DNA of 64,000 nt from Dehalococcoides mccartyi 195 (lineage in GTDB: Bacteria; Chloroflexota; Dehalococcoidia; Dehalococcoidales; Dehalococcoidaceae), in assembly GCF_000011905.1 (NCBI RefSeq), contig NC_002936.3:248001-312000 (forward strand), read 5' to 3'. The notes below the pieces were generated by a model. The model was not told the DNA's origin. It worked only from the letters and a program-made list of their open reading frames with translations, and did no database searches. The translations under genes and the position numbers were made by a program. Shown here piece after piece: positions 54,102-61,958 of this stretch. Numbering within the stretch: the first letter of the stretch is position 1; the number at the start of each line of letters is the position of its first letter.

Positions 54102-55706
54102 ATGATTGATAACTTGGATACGATTCAGATCGATACCTTGCCTGTAGGTATTGTAGTGATAGATGTTTTGTCCAGAAAAATCATGAATATAAATCAGGCG
54201 GCCCAGAATCTTATCGGGGCAGAGGCATCCGAGATTATAGGCCATTCCTGCCATAAGTTCATTTGCCCGGCGGAAGAGGGTAAATGCCCGATACTTGATA
54301 TGGGGCAATCAATAGACAATGCTGAAAGGCAGCTGCTGACCAGCAGTAGCAAGCTGATTACTATTTTAAAAACTGCAAGCAAGGTTACCATAAATGGCAG
54401 GGATTTTCTGTATGAAGTCCTTCAGGATGTGACTGACCCGGTTAATCTCCGTAAACAGCTTCAGATACAGGTGGCGGAGCGTACCAAAGAGCTGGCCGAA
54501 ATAAACAGCAAACTCGTTCAGGAGATAAAAAACCATGAGAAAACCGAACGTAAATTAAACGAACTGTTTACCCGTTATTCAATGTTTTTCAACAACTGCA
54601 ATGACGGGTTAACTTTGATTGATTTTTCAGGTGGAACACCGCCCGGTAAATATATTGAAGTAAACAAGGCGTTTTGCCAGATGGTTAATTATTCACGGGA
54701 AGAGCTTCTTCAGTTGACCCCGATTGACCTTACCGCTTCGGAGATGAAAGATTATGCGCTGGGAAATACAAAACTGGTGTTGGAGTCTGAATATGCGGTA
54801 CTCCGTTTCCCGAATGTATATATTACCAAAGATGGCAGGCGGCTGGATTGCGAAATAAATGCCAGTTTTGTTTATTTATCTGGACGGGAAGTGGCGGTAG
54901 TAGTATATCGGGATATTTCGGAAACCAAGCGCTTGGAACAAAGTCTTCGTGAAGCCTATGAGCGGGAACTTCAGGCCCATGCGGAGGTTGAAGATCAGCT
55001 AAACCAGCGCAATTATTTTATGCGGGCACTGGTGCATGAGCTTAAAACATCTCTTACTCCGCTGCTTGCCGCTAGTGAGTATTTGGTATCTGAACTTTCG
55101 GACAGTGCTTTATTAGGTTATGCACGAAACATGCAGAATGGGGCTATTAATCTGAATAACAAGATTGATGACCTTATGAACTTGGCCAAGGGGGAAATAG
55201 GCCAGCTGCAAACAGACCCTGAGTATGCCAGTATCAGAAAAGTTATCGGGGATTGTGTAGATTACCTCCAGCCTCAGGCCCAGAAGATGCAAAAACGGAT
55301 AGCACTGAATGTTAGCGTGGATATTCCCTTGACATTATTTGATAAAAAAATGATTTATCAGGTGGTGCTTAATCTGCTCAGCAACTCACTTAAGTTTTCC
55401 CGTACCGGCAGTGAAATTTGTATTGAGGCCGTGAAATCAGGGGATAAAATCAAAGTTTCGGTCAAAGACCAGGGTACTGGTATACCCAAGAACAAGCAGC
55501 AGGGAATTTTTACTCCTTATTATCGTATCAAGACCAAGCGGGACAGGTACGGTGGGTTGGGTTTGGGACTAGCTCTTTCTAAGATGATTATTGAACTGCA
55601 CAGGGGTGAGATATGGTTTACCAGTGAATACGGCCATGGCAGTACCTTTTACTTTACACTACCGATAAGGAGCGAATGGGATGAAGACCCTGATAATAGA
55701 GGATGA
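54102..55706 (+). CDS. TCS3 dual-PAS sensor histidine kinase
   Basis: The protein is 534 residues from ATG 54102, after GGGGGACT; a longer frame from TTG 53988 would add a hydrophobic N-terminus without a ribosome site. The first PAS domain holds a CHKFICPAEEGKCPI cysteine motif (about residues 47-61), a type found in putative redox or metal sensors. A second PAS follows (about 165-285). HisKA has H312 in VHELKTSLTPL. The HATPase domain has DQGTGI and GLGLGLALSKMI. It is cytosolic. It overlaps its regulator gene by 26 bp. Confidence 0.9.
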   Translation: MIDNLDTIQIDTLPVGIVVIDVLSRKIMNINQAAQNLIGAEASEIIGHSCHKFICPAEEGKCPILDMGQSIDNAERQLLTSSSKLITILKTASKVTINGRDFLYEVLQDVTDPVNLRKQLQIQVAERTKELAEINSKLVQEIKNHEKTERKLNELFTRYSMFFNNCNDGLTLIDFSGGTPPGKYIEVNKAFCQMVNYSREELLQLTPIDLTASEMKDYALGNTKLVLESEYAVLRFPNVYITKDGRRLDCEINASFVYLSGREVAVVVYRDISETKRLEQSLREAYERELQAHAEVEDQLNQRNYFMRALVHELKTSLTPLLAASEYLVSELSDSALLGYARNMQNGAINLNNKIDDLMNLAKGEIGQLQTDPEYASIRKVIGDCVDYLQPQAQKMQKRIALNVSVDIPLTLFDKKMIYQVVLNLLSNSLKFSRTGSEICIEAVKSGDKIKVSVKDQGTGIPKNKQQGIFTPYYRIKTKRDRYGGLGLGLALSKMIIELHRGEIWFTSEYGHGSTFYFTLPIRSEWDEDPDNRG

Positions 55707-56358
55707 TTTATCCATAATTGATCTGGTAGTGCTTACCCTTTCGGTAGCCTGGCCAGATATCCAGATAGTTAGAACCCAGCTTGGCAAAGAGGGCATAGAG
55801 CTAGCTGAAACCGAAGCGCCAGATTTTATTATACTTGACCTTGGTCTGCCGGATATGAGCGGTATAGAAGTACTTCAGGAAATACGCAGTTTTTCCAAGG
55901 TGCCCGTTTTAGTGCTGACTGTAAAAAAAGATGAGATGGATGTGGTAGTGGCACTCAGCAAGGGAGCTGACGAGTTTATCAGCAAACCTTTCCGCCAAAT
56001 GGAACTAATCTCCAGGGTAAAAAATGTCTTAAAGCGGTCACATCCTTCGGAGGGTGAAGTATACGCTATAGGTAACCTGACCTACTATCCCGCCCTGAAC
56101 AAAATAGATTCTAAAGGTCTTGAACTTAAGCTTTCACCTACTGAAAATATCATCTTCCTTTATCTGGCTAATCAGCGGCCGAATTATGTTACCTACCGAA
56201 GCCTTGCCTTGGCCATCTGGGGTGATGAATATCCGGGTTGCCATAAAGCAATACGGGTGATGGTTAATCAGTTGAGAGAGAAGCTTGATTCATCATTGAA
56301 CCAGCCTGATTTGATACTGACTAAGTATGGTTTGGGTTATTATCTTGGCAACTGGTAA
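55681..56358 (+). CDS. TCS3 response regulator (OmpR/PhoB family)
   Basis: The 225-residue protein has a receiver domain with Asp in FIILDLGLPDM (about 53) and Lys in ISKPFRQMEL. A winged helix ends KYGLGYYLGNW. It is co-directional with rdhA4, which starts 307 bp downstream, and is its likely regulator. Confidence 0.92.
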   Translation: MKTLIIEDDLSIIDLVVLTLSVAWPDIQIVRTQLGKEGIELAETEAPDFIILDLGLPDMSGIEVLQEIRSFSKVPVLVLTVKKDEMDVVVALSKGADEFISKPFRQMELISRVKNVLKRSHPSEGEVYAIGNLTYYPALNKIDSKGLELKLSPTENIIFLYLANQRPNYVTYRSLALAIWGDEYPGCHKAIRVMVNQLREKLDSSLNQPDLILTKYGLGYYLGNW

Positions 56359-56665
56359 ATACCCGTGTTAGCCTCCTTTTTCAGAAAAATCCTTCGTTTT
56401 TATGCTTTATGCTCGGTTTCCCCTCTTCATAAGTAAACTCTAATGCGTTTATAAGAAAATCCTTATTATTTCGGGTATTCGTTTATGCGAATGCTTACCT
56501 GTCTTCACTTATCATTAAACTGTCATTCAGAGCGAAACTTATGTCTTTGCCCATGTCAAAAATATCTTCACCTATTATGTGGTTTAAAGACTGAAAAGAG
56601 GTGACAGAAAGCAAAAGCAGAATTGAATACAGTTTATGTCCAAGTAATCATTAGAGGAGGTTAAC
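56359..56665. promoter_or_regulatory. Leader region of rdhA4
   Basis: These 307 bp hold no gene. AAAATCCTT occurs twice, about 70 bp apart. A ribosome site AGAGGAGG precedes rdhA4. No confident promoter boxes are visible. Confidence 0.35.
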
Positions 56666-58153
56666 ATGCTGAATTTTCACAGTACACTTACCCGTAAGGA
56701 TTTCCTGAAAGGAATAGGTATGGCCGGAGCTGGATTGGGTGCCGCCTCAGCTGTAGCCCCTATGTTCCATGACCTTGATGAACTCGTAGCTTCAACACCC
56801 AGTACCCGCAATCTACCCTGGTTTGTAAAAGAAAGGGAACACGGAGATCCCACTACTCCTATAGACTGGGATATGATTCAAAGACGCCCTTACACTTGGG
56901 TGCGTATGGATCCTACTCTACCAGTTTATGATAATCTAAAGTCTATTGGTGCACCGGTATCCAGGTGGCTGGATTGGGAAGATAAAAAAGCCGAAGATGA
57001 AATCCTGTATGCCAAAGCCCGTGAGGATTTTCCCGGATGGGAACCAGGTCTAGATGGGTTCGGGGATATTAGAACTACCGCTCTTACTCATGCATCAGAA
57101 ATGTTTTCATTCGGAAACTTCCCTACTAGGATGAATCTGGGCGGTAATATGGTGGATTTAGTAGCAGCGGTCAGGGCGGCTGGTGGCTATCTGGGGAGTA
57201 CGGATAGCTATGCCGGACCTAAAATGGTGCACACACCGGAAGAGATGGGCGGCACTAAGTATCAGGGTACTCCCGAAGATAATCTGAGGACTCTGAAAGC
57301 CGGTATCCGATACTTCGGTGGTGAAGATGTGGGAGCACTTGAGCTTGATGATAAGCTTAAAAAACTCATCTTTACTGTTGACCAGTACGGTAAAGCATTG
57401 GAATTCGGGGATGTTGAGGAATGTATAGAGACTCCTAAACAGGTTACCATTCCAAATAAATGTAAATATATTTTCCTCTGGACCATGCGCCAACCATACG
57501 AATGGACCCGTCGTCAATCCGGCAGGTTTGAGGGCGCAGCAACCGAAACCAGTTACGAACGTGCTTACAATACCAAAGCTCATTTCCAGGATTTTGTTCG
57601 TGGTTTGGGTTATCAAATGATAAGTGCCGGCAACAATAGTCTTTCTCCGGCTGGTGCCTGGGCAGTTCTGGGCGGTTTGGGTGAATTATCTCGGGCTTCT
57701 TATGTAAACCACCCGCTCTATGGTATTACGGTCAGAGTCACCTGGGGATTCCTGACTGATATGCCGCTGCCACCCAGCCGCCCCATTGATTTTGGTGCCC
57801 GCAAGTTCTGCGAAACTTGTGGTATTTGTGCCGAGAATTGTCCCTTCGGGGCTATCAATCCCGGTGAACCTACCTGGAAGGATGATAATGCCTTTGGTAA
57901 CCCTGGTTTCCTTGGCTGGCGATGTGACTATACCAAGTGTCCCCATTGTCCTATCTGCCAGGGTACCTGCCCCTTCAATTCCCACCCCGGTTCGTTCATA
58001 CATGACGTAGTCAAGGGCACTGTTTCCACCACGCCGATATTTAACAGCTTCTTCAAAAATATGGAGAAAACCTTCAAGTACGGGCGGAAAAATCCGGCTA
58101 CCTGGTGGGACGAAGTGGATGACTATCCTTATGGGGTCGATACCAGTTACTAA
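56666..58153 (+). CDS. rdhA: Reductive dehalogenase catalytic subunit RdhA4
   Basis: The 495-residue protein has a Tat-like leader with TRKDFLKGIGMAGAG, so one arginine of the usual RR is Arg-Lys here. 4Fe-4S sites are CETCGICAENCP near residue 382 and CPHCPICQGTCP near 426. The C-terminus ends YPYGVDTSY. It is the closest relative of RdhA2 in this window. It is followed by rdhB4 and a ykgJ-type gene. The substrate is unknown. Confidence 0.94.
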   Translation: MLNFHSTLTRKDFLKGIGMAGAGLGAASAVAPMFHDLDELVASTPSTRNLPWFVKEREHGDPTTPIDWDMIQRRPYTWVRMDPTLPVYDNLKSIGAPVSRWLDWEDKKAEDEILYAKAREDFPGWEPGLDGFGDIRTTALTHASEMFSFGNFPTRMNLGGNMVDLVAAVRAAGGYLGSTDSYAGPKMVHTPEEMGGTKYQGTPEDNLRTLKAGIRYFGGEDVGALELDDKLKKLIFTVDQYGKALEFGDVEECIETPKQVTIPNKCKYIFLWTMRQPYEWTRRQSGRFEGAATETSYERAYNTKAHFQDFVRGLGYQMISAGNNSLSPAGAWAVLGGLGELSRASYVNHPLYGITVRVTWGFLTDMPLPPSRPIDFGARKFCETCGICAENCPFGAINPGEPTWKDDNAFGNPGFLGWRCDYTKCPHCPICQGTCPFNSHPGSFIHDVVKGTVSTTPIFNSFFKNMEKTFKYGRKNPATWWDEVDDYPYGVDTSY

Positions 58154-58182
58154 AACAACTTTAGTATGGGAGATGATATAAA

Positions 58183-58452
58183 ATGATTTTTTGGATAGGT
58201 GCACTTTTCGGAGCAGCTTTAACCTTACTGGTAAACTGGCTTAGAGCCAAGGTAGTGGTAAGGTGGTATGAGTGGCTGATAGGAGCGCTGGGTTTGTTGT
58301 CAGGAATAGGTGCTGTTCAGCATTATTTTGGGTCTCTGGTAGAAAACGAACCCGAATCTGCCTGGATGGGTTTTCTAGTGTTATTTATCCTGTCGGTTCT
58401 GCTGCTGGTAATTACTTGGACATTGTTAAGACGGCATAAGCAGTCCATATAA
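58183..58452 (+). CDS. rdhB: RdhB4 membrane anchor
   Basis: The 89-residue protein has three hydrophobic segments with GAVQHYFGSLVE, close to RdhB2. The ribosome site is weak (GGGAGATG). Confidence 0.92.
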   Translation: MIFWIGALFGAALTLLVNWLRAKVVVRWYEWLIGALGLLSGIGAVQHYFGSLVENEPESAWMGFLVLFILSVLLLVITWTLLRRHKQSI

Positions 58453-58465
58453 CTTTTTGGAGAGT

Positions 58466-58494
58466 CAGAGGGTACATCTAAGATGTACCCTCTG
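58466..58494 (+). terminator. 13-bp hairpin after rdhB4 without U tract
   Basis: CAGAGGGTACATC / GATGTACCCTCTG is a perfect stem with a 3-base loop. No T run follows, so it may stabilise or process the rdhAB4 message rather than terminate it. Confidence 0.55.
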
Positions 58495-58522
58495 CAACTT
58501 ATAATTGGTTCGGAGATAAACC

Positions 58523-59098
58523 TTGCAAGAATATCGTTCTTTTATGTCTGACCTTTCTTCTGGTGATATTTCAAATTATCGTGCTCTTACGGCCGAGTAT
58601 GAAAGCTACTGCCGTGAACAGGCGGGTAAGCACTTTATGGCCTCCAAGTTTAACTTTAAAAAATGCCAGTGCTGCGGATATTGCTGTCTGTGTTACCCCT
58701 GCATGCCCCGTCCTGATGAAATTTCACCTGTGGCTGAATACTTGAATATCTCGGTCAAGGAGCTAATAGACAGGTACATGGTGGTGGATACGGCGGACTG
58801 CCAGACCTTTTTTCTCAGGTGGGCAAAGGCAGGGCAGGAGGATATCACTGGTGCCCGAATACCACCCAGAAGGACTTATGACCGCGGGTACTGTATCTTT
58901 TTTGATAAAGACAAGAAAACTTGCTTTATTCACCCTGTTAGGCCGGATGATGCCAAAATAATCAAATGTTGGGATGATCGACAGAGCCGCGACAAGAAAC
59001 TCTGGGGTATGAGCGGCTGGAAGCAGACTGATATTTATAGATTTATACCGGATTTCAGTACCAACTACTTTAGAAAATCAAAAGAGAAGCCAATATGA
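58523..59098 (+). CDS. YkgJ-family cysteine-cluster protein (second paralogue)
   Basis: The protein is 191 residues from TTG 58523 (GGAG 8 bases upstream); ATG 58544 would lose residues that align with the paralogue at 48108. The cluster CQCCGYCCLCYPCMPRPDEI matches its paralogue almost exactly, as does the MSGW segment near the C-terminus. Its stop overlaps the next gene's ATG (ATGA). Its position after rdhAB4 repeats the arrangement after rdhAB2. Confidence 0.8.
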   Translation: MQEYRSFMSDLSSGDISNYRALTAEYESYCREQAGKHFMASKFNFKKCQCCGYCCLCYPCMPRPDEISPVAEYLNISVKELIDRYMVVDTADCQTFFLRWAKAGQEDITGARIPPRRTYDRGYCIFFDKDKKTCFIHPVRPDDAKIIKCWDDRQSRDKKLWGMSGWKQTDIYRFIPDFSTNYFRKSKEKPI

Positions 59099-59547
59099 TA
59101 CCGGCTTTACGTATCGTAAATATTTTGCTTGGCTTACTGGCTTTGAGTGGGCTATTAATCACCGGCAGTGGCTGCAGTGGCAGTGAAGAAAAAATTGATG
59201 ATACTCCTTACGTTGTTGACTATACTAAAATATTCAGGTCCTATACTTTTTCTTCAATTGACGCTGATGGTTTGCCTGCGGATGAATGCAGCGCATTCAC
59301 TACCGATACTCCCATTATTTACTTTACATGGCAGCCACGCTCATTGGATGTATGCTGTGCGGCTACGCTAGTAATCTGGTATTTTGAGGGAGAGGAAATA
59401 CAGCATCTCTCTCTTATGGATCCATCTACTTGTGTGCATACTGCCTTTTTGGAAAGACCAGAAGGTGGGTTTGAGCTGGGTAATTATCAGGTCGCTCTTT
59501 ACATAGGCATAAGTGAATATTTGCGATTGGATTTTATGGTTAAATAG
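59095..59547 (+). CDS. Small lipoprotein candidate
   Basis: The 150-residue protein has a signal peptide ending in ITGSGCSGS, an imperfect lipobox because the -3 residue is Gly. The mature domain is beta-rich with several cysteines. The family is unknown. It is translationally coupled to the ykgJ-type gene. A periplasmic-side accessory of the rdh system is possible. Confidence 0.6.
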   Translation: MIPALRIVNILLGLLALSGLLITGSGCSGSEEKIDDTPYVVDYTKIFRSYTFSSIDADGLPADECSAFTTDTPIIYFTWQPRSLDVCCAATLVIWYFEGEEIQHLSLMDPSTCVHTAFLERPEGGFELGNYQVALYIGISEYLRLDFMVK

Positions 59548-59560
59548 GAAATCCAATCGC
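59523..59560. repeat. 12-bp inverted repeat at end of lipoprotein gene
   Basis: GCGATTGGATTT at 59523-59534 and AAATCCAATCGC at 59549-59560 are perfect complements with a 14-bp spacer. The right arm runs into the CRISPR-like repeat. It may act as a terminator-like hairpin. Confidence 0.5.
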
Positions 59561-59586
59561 ACCCATGCGGGTGCGTGGATTGAAAC
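59555..59586. repeat. Orphan type I-C-like CRISPR repeat
   Basis: This 32-base unit has the internal palindrome GCACCC-ATGC-GGGTGC and the ending GCGTGGATTGAAAC, both characteristic of type I-C repeats. Only one unit is present; no second repeat, leader or cas gene is visible in the window. It looks like a remnant. Confidence 0.65.
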
Positions 59587-59703
59587 GTTCAATTGACGAT
59601 TTATAATCTGATTAAGAAAGGCCTGCCTTCATATAAGCTGGGGAATAAACGGGTATTCATAAAAGAGGATCTGATTAACTGGGTAAAATCCCAGAAATCG
59701 TAA
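59587..59703 (+). pseudogene. N-terminally truncated excisionase/HTH-like gene
   Basis: The frame reads TIYNLIKKGLPSYKLGNKR and continues through VFIKEDLINWVK to a stop. This is the C-terminal half of a MerR/excisionase-type HTH protein. A TGA lies in frame just upstream and the first helix is missing. The truncation point coincides with the end of the CRISPR-like repeat. It was probably the directionality factor of the adjacent recombinase's element. Confidence 0.6.
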
Positions 59704-59886
59704 TCCGGGAATTTTTCGGTATTTTTGTCCATATAAAATGCTTAATGAAAAATTAGGGCATTTTACCGAAATAGTGTTATAAAATAATATATTTTAGGCC
59801 GAAAACATACGTGTTTTCCTGTATTTTTGTCATATTTGTCATATGGTTATGAATGATAACAGGCTGTTTATAGCATTTAAATCACT
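59704..59886. other. AT-rich spacer before the second recombinase
   Basis: No gene is visible. The region is AT rich and contains TTTTACCGAAA-like stretches but no clear hairpin terminator. Confidence 0.4.
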
Positions 59887-60918
59887 TTAAGTATTCTCCT
59901 GATTATCTTTTTCAAACTGGATGCGTTGTTTAAAGAAATTAGGGACAGAATTTTGGACAGAATTAATAGGAATTTCTCCCTGGATCTCAATATTATCTGC
60001 TAAGTTATTATCATTATCATGTATTTTAATTTTTAGATATGTTTGTTCGGGCATTGGCTTTACCATATCCAACTTATCCACAGCTTCTCTGAGTGCGTTA
60101 GGTCTTATACCCAGATACACAGAAGTTGTTTGGAGGCTTTCGTGTCCTAATAATGCCTGTACAGAAGTAAGGGCGGCGCCTTTTTCTAATAATTGCTCAG
60201 CATATGAATGGCGTAACTGGTGAGGGTGAATTTTAACTCCGGCTTTCTTGCTCCAAGTGGAAAGTTTATCAGTAATAGATCTGCTGGTAAGATTAAATAA
60301 GCTATCAGAAGGCTGTTTATGTGCCAAAAAGCTGGTAAGTTTTGAGATTAAACCCAAAGGTATAGGCACAGCTCTGTCTTTCATCCCTTTACCTTGACGA
60401 ACAAACACAGTTCTTTTCTCTAGCTGTATATCGCTTACTTTAAGGTTGGCTAATTCACTCCGTCTCAAACCGGTCATTTGGGCGAAACGTATTAACATCT
60501 CATCCCGGGCAATTGTATCTTTATGATTGTGTTTGCAAGTAATGGCATCAACAAGTTTTTCAATATCAGCAGGCTCAACATATTCCGGCAGGTGCTTGGG
60601 TTTTTTCACTTTAACATCCAACCCTTCGCCATACCAATCCATAAACCCGCGGATTATACCGGTATAACGGAAAATGGTAGCCTGGGCTCTATGGTGGTAC
60701 AGGCCTAAAAACTTCAGGGCTAATGCTTGGGATGGTGGCATGCCGCCTAAGAAAGCCTGGAATTTATCAAGTAAGGCTTTGTACTGGAGGTATTGATTTG
60801 GCGTTATCCGGATTTTTAGCAGGTCATAGTAGCCGGTGAAGAGTTCATCAGTAGTTAATTTTTTATGCGAAAGTCGGCGTTTTGTCTTCTCGTCCAAGAG
60901 AGCCTCCAGAATTTCCAT
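59887..60918 (-). CDS. Tyrosine recombinase adjacent to tRNA-Ala
   Basis: The 343-residue protein has an N-terminal SAM-like domain. Catalytic residues are R152 (TGLRRSEL), K near 177, H233-x-x-R236 (HQLRHSYAE), H259 and Y268 (TTSVYLGI). It is complete. It lies just downstream of the tRNA-Ala 3' end, a standard site for island integrases, so it probably moved the island carrying part or all of the rdh cluster. It shares little with the E22 integrase beyond the catalytic motifs. Confidence 0.93.
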   Translation of the reverse strand: MEILEALLDEKTKRRLSHKKLTTDELFTGYYDLLKIRITPNQYLQYKALLDKFQAFLGGMPPSQALALKFLGLYHHRAQATIFRYTGIIRGFMDWYGEGLDVKVKKPKHLPEYVEPADIEKLVDAITCKHNHKDTIARDEMLIRFAQMTGLRRSELANLKVSDIQLEKRTVFVRQGKGMKDRAVPIPLGLISKLTSFLAHKQPSDSLFNLTSRSITDKLSTWSKKAGVKIHPHQLRHSYAEQLLEKGAALTSVQALLGHESLQTTSVYLGIRPNALREAVDKLDMVKPMPEQTYLKIKIHDNDNNLADNIEIQGEIPINSVQNSVPNFFKQRIQFEKDNQENT

Positions 60919-60963
60919 TACGTTTGGAAAATCGGGCTTTTGTATTTGAGACAGGACATTGGA

Positions 60964-61039
<76 letters not shown>

Positions 61040-61074
61040 ACGGAGCACCATTATACCAAGTTTGAGTTAAAGTG

Positions 61075-61902
61075 TTAAATAGTGGGGGTATAGCTGTATT
61101 TTCGAAGCAGCAGGTGTTTCAAGTTAGGTATGGCGTCAGTTGCGCTCAGTTCCCCCCGGAGGACTATTTCCGGTGCTTTCAGGAAATCACCCGGTCCTAT
61201 GCCGGAAAGGTCTGGTTCTATAGCAATATCTGCGGCCTGGAGATTTTCCTTGGCCATATGTATTGACATAATGTTTACTATCTGGAAAGCGGTATCAAAG
61301 ATGGATGGGGCGGAATCTTTGTCTGGTTTTATATAATCATGGTGATAAATGGCATTTACCGCAATTACAAAATCTGCTCCCATATCCCGTACAATCTGGG
61401 CCGGAATGGGGGTAATAAGACCGCCGTCCACCAGGAAACGGTTTTTGTTTTTTACCGGATGGAAGATGATGGGCAGGGACATACTGGCAATTACCCCGTC
61501 AATAACCGGACCTTCCCTGAAAAGCACTTCCTGTCCGGTTTTAACGTCTGCGGCTACGCAGGCAAAGGGCTTCTTAAGTTCGGCAAAAGTAACATCCCCG
61601 ATAAGTCCTTTGAGATAGTCTTTTATCTTGCGGGATGACAGGAAGCCTGCTCTGGGGGCAGCCAGGTCCAGCAGGGGCATAAGCTGTTTCCAGCTCAGGT
61701 TGCTTACTATTTCTTTCATTTCCGGCGGTGTATGGCCGCTGGCGTATAAAGCACCTATAATAGCACCCATGCTGGTGCCGGTGACTAAATCCAGCGGTAT
61801 GGCTTCTTTTTCCAGTACTTCCAGCACCCCGATATGAATAATACCCCTGGCGGCGCCTCCGCCAAGAGCGATACCTATTTTAGGCGGTTTGGATGCGGGC
61901 AT
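61075..61902 (-). CDS. Patatin-like phospholipase family protein (RssA type)
   Basis: The 275-residue protein has the oxyanion motif GGGAARG near residue 14, nucleophile GTSMG near 42 and DGG near 155, forming the Ser-Asp dyad of patatin-like acyl hydrolases. No signal peptide is present, so it is cytosolic or membrane associated. The physiological substrate is unknown. It starts 56 bp after the HerA-like gene on the same strand. Confidence 0.9.
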   Translation of the reverse strand: MPASKPPKIGIALGGGAARGIIHIGVLEVLEKEAIPLDLVTGTSMGAIIGALYASGHTPPEMKEIVSNLSWKQLMPLLDLAAPRAGFLSSRKIKDYLKGLIGDVTFAELKKPFACVAADVKTGQEVLFREGPVIDGVIASMSLPIIFHPVKNKNRFLVDGGLITPIPAQIVRDMGADFVIAVNAIYHHDYIKPDKDSAPSIFDTAFQIVNIMSIHMAKENLQAADIAIEPDLSGIGPGDFLKAPEIVLRGELSATDAIPNLKHLLLRKYSYTPTI

Positions 61903-61958
61903 GAATAACCTCCTCTGCTTGCGGGGCAGTATGCCCCGGGTTTTCTTCCCATATAGAT

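Noticed and set aside
42049-58153. Assignment of any RdhA to TceA, VcrA, BvcA or another characterised enzyme
   Set aside because: None of the four sequences matches the N-terminal or cluster-region sequence of those enzymes as I recall it, so no substrate is given.
59555-59586. A CRISPR array at the end of the rdh cluster
   Set aside because: Only one repeat is present and the following sequence is the end of an HTH gene, not a spacer of normal length followed by another repeat.
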